Of a stretch of 64,000 bases of DNA, positions 53,301 to 59,616 are shown in pieces. The notes below the pieces were generated by a model. It made no database searches and was not told the origin of the DNA. It saw nothing but the letters and a program-made list of their open reading frames with translations. A program made the translations under genes and the position numbers. Each line of letters starts with the position of its first letter. The first letter of the stretch is position 1. This DNA comes from Candidatus Saccharimonadota bacterium (GTDB taxonomy: Bacteria > Patescibacteriota > Saccharimonadia > Saccharimonadales > Saccharimonadaceae), in NCBI GenBank assembly GCA_017460225.1, contig JAFUBM010000013.1:1-64000 (forward strand), written 5' to 3'.

Positions 53301-53402
53301 AGCATACGGTGCGGATTTGCAATAGTCTGTTCCAATATAATCACCAAAGTGATGACTATCCGCTCCTTGCCGGACGTTTAACGATTTTGGCTGGTCTTGC
53401 AT
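50322..53402 (-). CDS. Exported FISUMP-domain surface protein (paralogue 2)
   Basis: A 1026-aa paralogue of the protein at 29160-31415. The N-terminus MQDQPKSLNVRQ is followed by a longer cytoplasmic part and the same signal/membrane helix (SFYCSLAGLALFLLSFIVAP). The exported N-terminal half keeps VEFGTLNPTARD and TGKYYTVYLS. The C-terminal FISUMP domain (TDTRDGKPYLVRRLADGNCW, MAQNLDLQL, YYNWYAATA, CPKGWQLPDG, TIRCVAR) is enlarged by about 200 residues of additional insertions. It has no paired partner gene. The shared leader and N-terminus suggest duplication; the variable exported region would suit differing ligands. Confidence 0.87.
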   Translation of the reverse strand: MQDQPKSLNVRQGADSHHFGDYIGTDYCKSAPYAMLQRSARKSFYCSLAGLALFLLSFIVAPYVVAEAQAETARAKTAWGTISLALDPDVDATEEYEATSGASGSQIGDAGHGNVEFGTLNPTARDTASGSYGTLRVLKKTIGVSTTGKYYTVYLSMSKKDINNATNNNGLNLVTSTSAGSTVATDSSINLPAVAGTFDSPTTLSGPSWGFAVPNAKTTGNISSAGNFLTSYYTDSEINVSSTATGASDTYTNSLWAAVPTADSPVQIWKQETTNSTGFEDDTFDVYYAVVVDTNTLAGTYENNVVYTAVANAAAIDKASSNLQRDLAYGGAGDILTINFDLTNSTAYLEEDDITITLVPHDVMMANDYADENDINLAAIKANSTNLDCPVVAGSLDLLTGSASEVSAGKTTSIQCTVPEGSVEDGTGVGTYDILLTIAGYNYNYVSVYQYGSGNSLVGAFIYAGLQSLYANAAAGATYPDVRYTANTPIVTKMQEMTSGICANTNRFNNKWGDATRILDPDGDQLSGIDYSQLHDSTAAAASIAEGVGSFSLTDTRDGKPYLVRRLADGNCWMAQNLDLQLYSGLTLSAADTDIEEDWTLTPSQTSDEAKKGSTSSYWQDTHGVETVTLYEGTWDASANDGAGGWVESVVAACTGGTQQYPCFAKSETKFWTADALNNLTASNQQAYLNSTSTYASYDFKLYKLDLDSSNFYQAQQVGSSSCLMYVNGDGNLFDLGTSNRYCRIETSGAPLISQVGSLQNSEYEASLPTVTSTSSGNPVPANVNSNRVGAVSNYSQASSYIRHPSSAADYRWLNMGSDGAHAYSWGPANNYAGSNIDGAAESYIPEGETMQQIRTPASSCSTATVVSGTLKLNGETLEFPVCADANDQPLASWHLAGSYYNWYAATAGTGLTTVTVTDESICPKGWQLPDGSSYSYNNLLDSLAGSKTNATTVVLAPVSTPLAGWYDPSEYYATSGKVRLYDAYIINTTSNRLGAHSWFLNYNTNGNNYINTSRGLGTTIRCVAR

Positions 53403-53403
53403 G

Positions 53404-53501
53404 GTTCCTACCTCTCTTTATGATTAGCACCCTCTGTGAGTGCCAAGTTTGCGAGCCGGCAAGAACTACCGCTGACAAAAATGGCACCACGAGGGTGCAT
53501 T
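53404..53501 (-). promoter_or_regulatory. Structured 5' leader of FISUMP gene 2
   Basis: Contains the same 27-nt terminator-like hairpin as FISUMP gene 1 (53501-53475) and the same TAAAGAGAGGTAGGAAC tail (53420-53404). Here GCACCCTC in the hairpin (53498-53491) can instead pair with GAGGGTGC (53434-53427) near the ribosome-binding site, an alternative fold. The promoter for this direction is unclear. Confidence 0.6.
53475..53501 (-). repeat. 27-nt leader element, copy 2
   Basis: Identical over 27 nt to 31473-31499. Confidence 0.85.
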
Positions 53502-53554
53502 CACCAATCGATCCGCCAACAAGAGTTAGTGGCGTGGCGCAAAAATCCATAAAA

Positions 53555-53609
53555 ACGCTACATTTAGCGTAAAAAAGGCTTGACAGGCGCTATATGTAGC
53601 GTGTATAAT
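53555..53609 (+). promoter_or_regulatory. Consensus promoter with two NrdR-box-like operators
   Basis: TTGACA (53580-53585), 18-nt spacer and TATAAT (53604-53609). Palindrome 1, ACGCTACATTTAGCGT (53555-53570), lies directly upstream of the -35 box; palindrome 2, GCGCTATATGTAGCGT (53587-53602), lies between -35 and -10. Their centres are 32 bp apart. NrdR binds paired 16-bp boxes of the form aCaCwAtATaTwGtGt spaced about three helical turns apart. Both palindromes keep the C-x-C-T-A...T-A-G-x-G core. Repression of the downstream gene is therefore likely. Confidence 0.65.
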
Positions 53610-53660
53610 CATAAGCGTAATCAATTTTGTAAAATAAAACCTGAAAAATAAGGAGAGAAA

Positions 53661-54107
53661 ATGGAAAAAATCGTTTATTTTGAGCCCTCGGACGCGGTGA
53701 AGTTTGACCTTGAGCGCTTTGTTATCTCACTAAACCGCTACGCGACGGTGGACCGCGCGGAGACAGAAAAAGCCCTGAAGGATCTCGAACAATACGACAC
53801 CTTGCATGTCTCGCGGCTAGTGAAGGCTGGCGTGCAGCTGCTTGACCAAGCCGGAGGCGAAGAGGCGGCTAAAGCTTATTATGACGACCACAAACAATAC
53901 TTTGGCGAGAAATTTGAGCGGTTGCGTCGAATCACGGGCTACCTCGTAGGGACGCTTGAGCGATGGAACGACGGAAAGCGGGCGGAAGAATCCCAAAGAG
54001 TAAAACATTCGGTCAATTCTTGCGTCAACGACCTAGTCCGGGCGGCGAAACTACAAGACCAAATGCTAGCTTACAATGCAGCATACGCTGGGAAAATATC
54101 AGAGTAG
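53661..54107 (+). CDS. Small protein with class III ribonucleotide reductase tail-like motif
   Basis: A 148-aa, mainly helical protein with an AAGGAG ribosome-binding site. Residues 89-116 read RRITGYLVGTLERW then NDGKRAEESQRVKH. From memory this matches the C-terminal glycyl-radical end of anaerobic ribonucleotide reductase NrdD (pattern RRxxGYL ... R-x-N/G-x-G-K/R-x-x-E-x-x-x-RVKH), with G93 at the radical glycine. The 600-residue catalytic barrel and the zinc site are absent. NrdR-like boxes control the promoter, which independently points to ribonucleotide reduction. Options: a spare radical domain like GrcA, the separate half of a split NrdD, or a regulator with a convergent motif. Moderately sure of the motif, unsure of function. 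Confidence 0.6.
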   Translation: MEKIVYFEPSDAVKFDLERFVISLNRYATVDRAETEKALKDLEQYDTLHVSRLVKAGVQLLDQAGGEEAAKAYYDDHKQYFGEKFERLRRITGYLVGTLERWNDGKRAEESQRVKHSVNSCVNDLVRAAKLQDQMLAYNAAYAGKISE

Positions 54108-54109
54108 CT

Positions 54110-54138
54110 AAAAAGAGCCCCGGAAAGGGGCTCTTTTT
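54110..54138 (+). terminator. Terminator of the RNR-tail-like gene
   Basis: 12-bp stem AAAAAGAGCCCC/GGGGCTCTTTTT, 5-nt loop; the symmetric A/T ends can also serve the convergent rplS gene. Confidence 0.9.
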
Positions 54139-54154
54139 GAAGATGGGTCTAAAA

Positions 54155-54598
54155 TTATTCGGCTTTGGGAGAATCTTCCGTAGTGGGCTCGGTAGGAGCT
54201 TCGGCGGGCTCTTCTTTGGACGGAAGAGCGTTGACGGCGGCGCGGTCAAAATCTTTGCCGGCAAGACGGGCGGACTTGCCAGAGCGCTCGCGGAGGTAGC
54301 TAAGATTGTTGCGGCGGACTTTAGCGCGGCGGACAACCTCAATCTTCTCGACGAGCGGAGAATGAATCAAGAAGGACTTTTCTACGCCAACGCCGGAAGC
54401 GATTTTGCGGACGACGATGCGCGCGGTGTGGGAATCCTTGCGATCGACACGGACGACGACACCCTCGAATACCTGAGAGCGGAACTTCTCGCCTTCTTTA
54501 ATCTTTTGGGTAACCTTTACGGTGTCACCAGAGCGGACGTCGACGACGGACGATTTTTTCTGGGCTTCACCAATCTTCTGTAAAATAGAAAAACTCAT
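54155..54598 (-). CDS. rplS: Ribosomal protein bL19
   Basis: A 147-aa large-subunit protein. The conserved core is visible as SGDTVKVTQKIKEGEKFRSQ, FEGVVVRVDRKD, GVGVEKSFLIHSP and VRRAKVRRNNLSYLRERSGKSARL. The last 35 residues are an acidic, Glu/Pro/Ala-rich extension (EEPAEAPTEPTTEDSPK) not found in the typical 115-aa bL19, a kind of tail often seen in Saccharibacteria ribosomal proteins. Confidence 0.96.
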   Translation of the reverse strand: MSFSILQKIGEAQKKSSVVDVRSGDTVKVTQKIKEGEKFRSQVFEGVVVRVDRKDSHTARIVVRKIASGVGVEKSFLIHSPLVEKIEVVRRAKVRRNNLSYLRERSGKSARLAGKDFDRAAVNALPSKEEPAEAPTEPTTEDSPKAE

Positions 54599-54645
54599 TT
54601 TATTAACCTTTAATTTTAGACAATTAGGTGTATTTTACCATAGAC

Positions 54646-55224
54646 TTAGCGATTTTTCAAGGCTAATCTTATTCTCTCGTCCACCGGAAGCGCGGCGTCG
54701 ATGCCATCGAGCGCGGCGGTGGCTTCTTTGAGCGGGAAGCCGAGGGAGATGAGCGCATCGAGGGCTTCGTCACTCTCTGGCTTGGCGCCAGGAACGTGCG
54801 CTTCGGTCGCGCCGTAATGAGTCGGGAGGCCGACCTTGTCGCGCAAGTCAACAATCACGCGCTCGGCGGACTTTTTGCCGACGCCGGGGGCTTTGGACAC
54901 AAAAGCTGAGTCGGCATTGGCGATGGCGTTGCGGACTTCTTCTGGCGAGGCGAGCGAGAGAATCGAGATCGCGGCTTTGGGCCCGACACCGTTGACGGAA
55001 ATCAGAAGCTCAAAGAGCTTTTTGGCGGCGAGAGAAGTAAAGCCGTAAAGAGATTCGTCGGTCTCGGAGAGTTTGTGATAAGCGTAGAGCTTAACTTCGT
55101 CGCCGAGATTAAGCGATTCAAAATCCGGCGCGGTAACGGTGAGTTCGTAGCCGACACCGTGGACGTCAATAATGACGCTGTTGCCAAATTTTTCTTCTAG
55201 AGTACCTTTGATGTGGGAAATCAT
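54646..55224 (-). CDS. ruvA: Holliday junction ATP-dependent DNA helicase subunit RuvA
   Basis: A 192-aa protein that binds four-way junctions and recruits RuvB. The OB domain (MISHIKGTLEEKF, HGVGYELTVTAPDF), HhH motifs (SVNGVGPKAAISILS, KAPGVGKKSAERVIVDLRDK) and the C-terminal RuvB-binding domain (ALDALISLGFPLKEATAAL) are all seen. TATAAT is 7 nt before the ATG, leaderless. It lies 8 nt after ruvC; ruvB is not in the window. Confidence 0.97.
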   Translation of the reverse strand: MISHIKGTLEEKFGNSVIIDVHGVGYELTVTAPDFESLNLGDEVKLYAYHKLSETDESLYGFTSLAAKKLFELLISVNGVGPKAAISILSLASPEEVRNAIANADSAFVSKAPGVGKKSAERVIVDLRDKVGLPTHYGATEAHVPGAKPESDEALDALISLGFPLKEATAALDGIDAALPVDERIRLALKNR

Positions 55225-55232
55225 ATCGTCTA

Positions 55233-55712
55233 TTATACCATTTTGCTAAACATACTGTGGACGATAGCGGCGGCGACGGCATCGGCGGCGTCGTCGGGCT
55301 TGATGACCTGGTCCATCTTGAGAAAGACCCGCACCATCTCTTGCATCTGCTTCTTATCGGCGTGGCCGTAGCCGGTCATAGCCTTTTTGATTTCGTTAGG
55401 CGAATACTCGAAAATCGGGAGCTGGGCTTGGGTGGCGACCAGGAGGACTACCCCGCGGGCTTCGGCGACGGAAATGCCGGTGGTGATATTCTGCATGAAA
55501 AAAAGCTTCTCGATGGAGACACAATCCGGCTGGTCTTCCTGGATTATCTCATGGAGTGAGTCATAAATGTCGAGCAGACGCTCGGGGAGCGGAGTGTGGG
55601 GCGGAGTAGTGATGGCGCCGGAGTCGACGAGGATAGGCGTACCTTTTTTGGGTACGTCGAGGACGCCAAACCCGCAGATGCCTGTACCTGGGTCAACGCC
55701 AAGGATGCGCAT
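55233..55712 (-). CDS. ruvC: Holliday junction resolvase RuvC
   Basis: A 159-aa endonuclease from the ATG at 55712, which overlaps the FemAB-like stop codon as TGATG. RILGVDPGTGICGFGV holds the first catalytic Asp (D7), VSIEKLFF a catalytic Glu, and KPDDAADAVAAAIVH the last acidic pair. A longer frame runs up to 55799 but lies inside the upstream gene. Together with ruvA it forms femX-like, ruvC, ruvA in one direction. Confidence 0.97.
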   Translation of the reverse strand: MRILGVDPGTGICGFGVLDVPKKGTPILVDSGAITTPPHTPLPERLLDIYDSLHEIIQEDQPDCVSIEKLFFMQNITTGISVAEARGVVLLVATQAQLPIFEYSPNEIKKAMTGYGHADKKQMQEMVRVFLKMDQVIKPDDAADAVAAAIVHSMFSKMV

Positions 55713-56713
55713 CAAGCAACCTCGCCAAACTGATGATATTTCTTGCGCGCGGCGTAGGCTAAGCCGAGCGGCGAGAGCGGGAGAAGATACGTCCCCCAAA
55801 GCTCCTCGACTTCGGCGCGGAAGCCCGCCTTAAACTCAAAGACGCCGTTCCCTGGCTCGGGACGGACACCGTAAAAATTGTAGCGCGGAAAGCCCCGGGC
55901 GAGAGCTAGCTGGAGCATCTGCCACTGAATGGCGTAAGAGCCGGCGTATTTGTTAAACGCGGGGTCGGCGCCAGAGTAGAGATAGACGACTTCGTGGCCG
56001 TAGAGGACAAACATGGCGGCGGCGATGGGGGTGCCGGCATGGAACGTGGCGAGGACCTTCAGTTTGTCGCCAAAGGCGTCAAACATTTCTTCGTAATACT
56101 TCAGACTTTGGTCACGGAAGCCATGCTTCTCGCCGGCTTTCTCGGCGAGGGATTTGAGGATGGGGAGCTCAGCGCGGGAGAGGGCGCGAGTCTCGAGGTG
56201 GAAGCGGGAGTCGGTGTATTTGATCGAGTAGCGATGCCCCTTGCGGAAGGAGCGAAAGAGGGCGTCGGCAGACGAGACCTTGGACAAGTCGAGCGTAGAA
56301 ATCCATTTACACTGGATGTATTCGCCGAGGGCCTTGGCGCCGGGGATGGCCGGAGCGGAAGCGCCGGCGGGGACGGCGACGTTGGGAGAAAAGAGCAGAG
56401 CAAGACCGTGGCGGCGGCGGAGGAAACGCTTGACCTCGGCGAGAAAAGCGGAGAGAGTGGCAAGAGCGCTAGGAGAGGAATAGTCGAGAATCGGGCCGCC
56501 GGGGAGCGAAAAAAGTTTTTGGCCGTGGACCGTGGAGAGCTCGACGACGAGCGCGGCGGCATGGCCGTTGCCAAGGAGATAGGCTTCTTTGCCGGAAGCT
56601 TGGTAGCGGGCAAACATCTCGGCGCTTTGGAGAAAATTGTCGCAAGCAAAGCGTGAGACAAACCGAGCGAACTCGGCCGGAGAGAGTTCTTTGAGATGAG
56701 AAACGGTAGCCAT
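55712..56713 (-). CDS. FemAB-like aminoacyl-tRNA-dependent peptidoglycan bridge transferase
   Basis: A 333-aa protein made of two tandem GNAT-like folds as in the FemXAB family, which add amino acids from aminoacyl-tRNA to the peptidoglycan stem. Characteristic segments are NFLQSAEMFARYQASG, FSLPGGPILDY, FRSFRKGHRYSIKY, SLKYYEEMF and YAGSYAIQWQMLQLALARGFPRYNFYGV then GVFEFKAGFRAEVEELWGTY. TATAAT 7 nt before the ATG. The coiled-coil inserted in staphylococcal FemA is lacking. If it uses Gly-tRNA, the atypical tRNA-Gly in this window could be its donor, but the amino acid is not predictable. Confidence 0.87.
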   Translation of the reverse strand: MATVSHLKELSPAEFARFVSRFACDNFLQSAEMFARYQASGKEAYLLGNGHAAALVVELSTVHGQKLFSLPGGPILDYSSPSALATLSAFLAEVKRFLRRRHGLALLFSPNVAVPAGASAPAIPGAKALGEYIQCKWISTLDLSKVSSADALFRSFRKGHRYSIKYTDSRFHLETRALSRAELPILKSLAEKAGEKHGFRDQSLKYYEEMFDAFGDKLKVLATFHAGTPIAAAMFVLYGHEVVYLYSGADPAFNKYAGSYAIQWQMLQLALARGFPRYNFYGVRPEPGNGVFEFKAGFRAEVEELWGTYLLPLSPLGLAYAARKKYHQFGEVA

Positions 56714-56729
56714 TAGGAGTATTATAACA

Positions 56730-58085
56730 CTATTTGACGTGGTCGATAAGAGTCTGGCGGAGATCTTTTACGGGGATAACAAACTTGTCCTTACAGGTAG
56801 CGGGGGCGATAGCGCGGCGAAAGCCGAGCTTTTTGGCCTCAGCAATACGCTGATCCGGGCGGAAAGCAGAGCGAATCTCCCCACCAAGGCCAACTTCGCC
56901 AAAGACAACGTAATCTTCACTGAGCTTGCGGCCGGCAACGGCAGAGGCGATGGCGAGACAAACCGCAAGGTCCGCGCCGGAATCTTGCAACTTAATCCCG
57001 CCGACGACGTTGATGAAGATGTCTTGCTCGGAAAGATTGAGCTTGGTCCGGCGTTCAAGGACGGCGATGAGGAGCTTGAGGCGATTCAAATCAAAGCCGG
57101 AAGCGGTGCGGTTGGGGTAGCCAAAGTTGGTTTTGCTGGCGAGGGCTTGAATCTCGACGAGTAGCGGACGCGTGCCCTCTAATGTGGCAAGAATAATCGA
57201 GCCGTCGGTGTTTTGGCGCTCGGCGAGGAGGGCGGCAGAAGGATTTTTGACTTCCTTCAAACCGGACTCGGCCATCTCAAAAATCGCGACTTCGCTGGTA
57301 GAACCAAAGCGGTTTTTGACGGCGCGGACGGTTTTGAACCCGCCGTAGCGGTCGCCCTCAAAGTTGACTACGACGTCGACAAGATGTTCGAGGACTTTGG
57401 GACCGGCGAGCGTACCTTCTTTGGTAACGTGGCCAACGATGACAACGGCGGTGTCGGAAGCTTTGGCGGCGCGGATGATGAGGTTGCCGCAGTTGGTAAC
57501 CTGAGAGACACCGCCGGGGGCGGAGGCGATTTCCGCGAGGGAGAGAGTCTGGATTGAGTCAACAATCACGAGGTCAAATTCGGCAGATTCGATAGTCTTG
57601 GCGATGTCGTTGCCGGACGTGCTGGAAGCAAAGGAAAGGTTATCGCCGCTAGCGCCAAGGCGGACGGCGCGAAGCTTGACTTGGCCGGCGGATTCCTCGC
57701 CGGAAATGTAGAGGACGGGACAAGTCTTGGCGACTTTGGCACAAATCTGCATCAAGAGCGTAGACTTACCGATGCCGGGCTGGCCGGTGAGGAGAGTCAC
57801 CGAACCTTTGAGAATCCCGCCGCCGAGGACGATGTCTAAGTCCGGGAAGCCGGTAGTTAGGCGCGCCTTGGACTCGGCGGGCTCAATGGTGCCGATGTTG
57901 ACATAGCTCAGTTTTTTGCCGGAGACCTTGGCGCTGGCGAGGGCATTCTTCCCTGCCGCTTCGGAAGCGGAGACGGTCTCAACCAGCGTGTTCCAATTGC
58001 CACAGTTGGTGCATTTGCCGGCCCATTTGGCAAAGGTGGCGCCGCACTCGGTGCAGGTAAACTCACTACGGGGCTTGGCGGACAA
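56730..58085 (-). CDS. radA: DNA repair protein RadA (Sms)
   Basis: A 451-aa RecA-like helicase acting in recombination intermediates. It starts at TTG 58085, with GGAGGG 10 nt upstream, giving MSAKPRSEF; the frame extends upstream into galU. It has the four-cysteine zinc finger (FTCTECGATF / CTNCGNW), Walker A GQPGIGKSTLLMQ, the RadA-specific KNRFGS motif and a C-terminal Lon-protease-like domain (GGIKLQDSGADLAVCLAIAS). It begins 2 nt after the galU stop. Confidence 0.96.
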   Translation of the reverse strand: MSAKPRSEFTCTECGATFAKWAGKCTNCGNWNTLVETVSASEAAGKNALASAKVSGKKLSYVNIGTIEPAESKARLTTGFPDLDIVLGGGILKGSVTLLTGQPGIGKSTLLMQICAKVAKTCPVLYISGEESAGQVKLRAVRLGASGDNLSFASSTSGNDIAKTIESAEFDLVIVDSIQTLSLAEIASAPGGVSQVTNCGNLIIRAAKASDTAVVIVGHVTKEGTLAGPKVLEHLVDVVVNFEGDRYGGFKTVRAVKNRFGSTSEVAIFEMAESGLKEVKNPSAALLAERQNTDGSIILATLEGTRPLLVEIQALASKTNFGYPNRTASGFDLNRLKLLIAVLERRTKLNLSEQDIFINVVGGIKLQDSGADLAVCLAIASAVAGRKLSEDYVVFGEVGLGGEIRSAFRPDQRIAEAKKLGFRRAIAPATCKDKFVIPVKDLRQTLIDHVK

Positions 58086-58087
58086 GG

Positions 58088-58924
58088 CTAGTTCCCTCCG
58101 CAGACAACGTCGTTGGCGTGGACCCAACCTTCGAGCGAACCGCCGTCGAGGTATTCGCCGAAAGTCGGCGCGACGCGGACGGTGCCACCCTGCTCGACAA
58201 ACGTAGCCAGCGGGTCGGTGGCCATGTATTCCTGATCCTTGGGGCCAAAATCGTGCGCGTGGACGTATTTGACCATTTCTTGAATCAAGTCGGGAGACAT
58301 AATGAACTTGGAGACATGGACGAGGTTAGACGTAACGTCAGTGAGCGCGGGTTTTTCTACGATGGTGGCGAGTTTGTTGTCCTTGACGGTAATCATACCG
58401 TATTTGACAACCTCCTCGCGCGGGACTTCAACGCCGAGAATCGCCGACTCGTCCGGAGACTGGACAGACTTAAGCAGCGACTCAGCTGCAGATTCGCCAC
58501 CGGGATTCCAAATAAAATCATCACCAAAGAAGACAAAAACCGGCTCGTTTAAGTTGTATTCCTCTGCAACCATGGCAACGGGGACGGCGGTGCCGTATTT
58601 GCCGGAAGGGTCTTGGGAGACATAGTGGATTTTGACGTCGTCCGGGAGGGTCTTGGCGAGAGCAAGACGGTCGGTCTTGCCGCGAGATTCGAGATATTGA
58701 TTCAGCGCGATGTTGTCTTTGTAGAACTCGCGGACTTGACATGGCTCGACGTTGGAGATGACCATATAGATGTCCGTCACGCCGGCTTTGATCAGCTCCT
58801 GGACAGAATAGTCGACGAGCGGGCGATTGCCCACGGGGAGCATGGACTTCTCGATAATCTTGGTGATGGGCAGACGGCGAGTACCCCAGCCGGCAACGGG
58901 AATAATAGCTTTAGTGATGGGCAT
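58088..58924 (-). CDS. galU: UTP-glucose-1-phosphate uridylyltransferase
   Basis: A 278-aa nucleotidyltransferase that makes UDP-glucose for surface glycans or glycolipids. KAIIPVAGWGTRRLPITKIIEKSMLPV is the sugar-nucleotide binding start (G-x-G-T/R-x-L-P with the lysine), then FVFFGDDFIWNP, GVEVPREEVVKYGMI and EKPALTDVTSN are typical. It overlaps the ZIP gene by 14 nt and radA follows by 2 nt, so ZIP, galU and radA form an operon. Confidence 0.95.
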   Translation of the reverse strand: MPITKAIIPVAGWGTRRLPITKIIEKSMLPVGNRPLVDYSVQELIKAGVTDIYMVISNVEPCQVREFYKDNIALNQYLESRGKTDRLALAKTLPDDVKIHYVSQDPSGKYGTAVPVAMVAEEYNLNEPVFVFFGDDFIWNPGGESAAESLLKSVQSPDESAILGVEVPREEVVKYGMITVKDNKLATIVEKPALTDVTSNLVHVSKFIMSPDLIQEMVKYVHAHDFGPKDQEYMATDPLATFVEQGGTVRVAPTFGEYLDGGSLEGWVHANDVVCGGN

Positions 58925-59612
58925 GGTGAGTCTCCTTTGAATCCTCCTTAGATTCTTTTATCATAGCAGAAATCTCTTCAAACGCAATATAGAGAAAGAA
59001 GCCGGCAATGAGTGCCAAGAGAGGCGGGAGCGCCGGCAAAAGCGCGCCGCCCACAAAGAAAGCTAGCAGAGCGGACGGGACAAGTAGGAGCGCAGAAGCA
59101 ACTTGGAGTTTTATAATCTTACGTTTGAGGATGTGTGAGCGAAGCATAATGCCAAAATCACCGATTTCTTGGGGGATTTCATGAGCAACGGTAGAGGCGG
59201 CGGCGAGGAGGCCCGTGCCGAGAGAGGCGGCAAAGGTAACGCCAAGAACGACGCCGTCGACGACGGTATGGAGCGAGTCAATTACGAGCATAGAATAAGC
59301 CTCGGTCTTAGAGTGGAGCTCCTTAGCTTCGCCGTGACGGTGGAAATGGCCAACGAAGAGCTGGACAAGGCAACAAAGAGCAAAGCCGGCTAGCACCAGC
59401 AAAAAGACCGCCCAGAGAGGGAGCGAGCCAGACTCGAGCGATTCCGGAAGAAGGTCAAAACAGGCGCAATAGACCAAGACGGCGGCGGCAAAAGGCTTAC
59501 CGATTTTGTTTAGGAAGCTGGCGAGTTTAGACTGGCCTAGGAGCAAGAAACCGCCAACGAGCGAAAGCAAAGCGGTCAGGACGGAGGCGAGGAAGAGAAT
59601 CAAGAGTTCCAT
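58911..59612 (-). CDS. ZIP-family metal transporter
   Basis: A 233-aa membrane protein with seven or eight helices. The metal-binding helices are clear: SLHTVVDGVVLG (usually HNxxDG) and ASTVAHEIPQEIGDFGIML, the conserved HExPxExGD of ZIP helix V. A histidine-rich loop GHFHRHGEAKELHSK and a C-terminal HHAHH are further metal-binding sites. It probably imports Zn, Mn or Fe. A TAAAAT 6 nt before the ATG indicates a leaderless mRNA. It is the first gene of the ZIP-galU-radA unit. Confidence 0.93.
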   Translation of the reverse strand: MELLILFLASVLTALLSLVGGFLLLGQSKLASFLNKIGKPFAAAVLVYCACFDLLPESLESGSLPLWAVFLLVLAGFALCCLVQLFVGHFHRHGEAKELHSKTEAYSMLVIDSLHTVVDGVVLGVTFAASLGTGLLAAASTVAHEIPQEIGDFGIMLRSHILKRKIIKLQVASALLLVPSALLAFFVGGALLPALPPLLALIAGFFLYIAFEEISAMIKESKEDSKETHHAHH

Positions 59613-59616
59613 GGGG

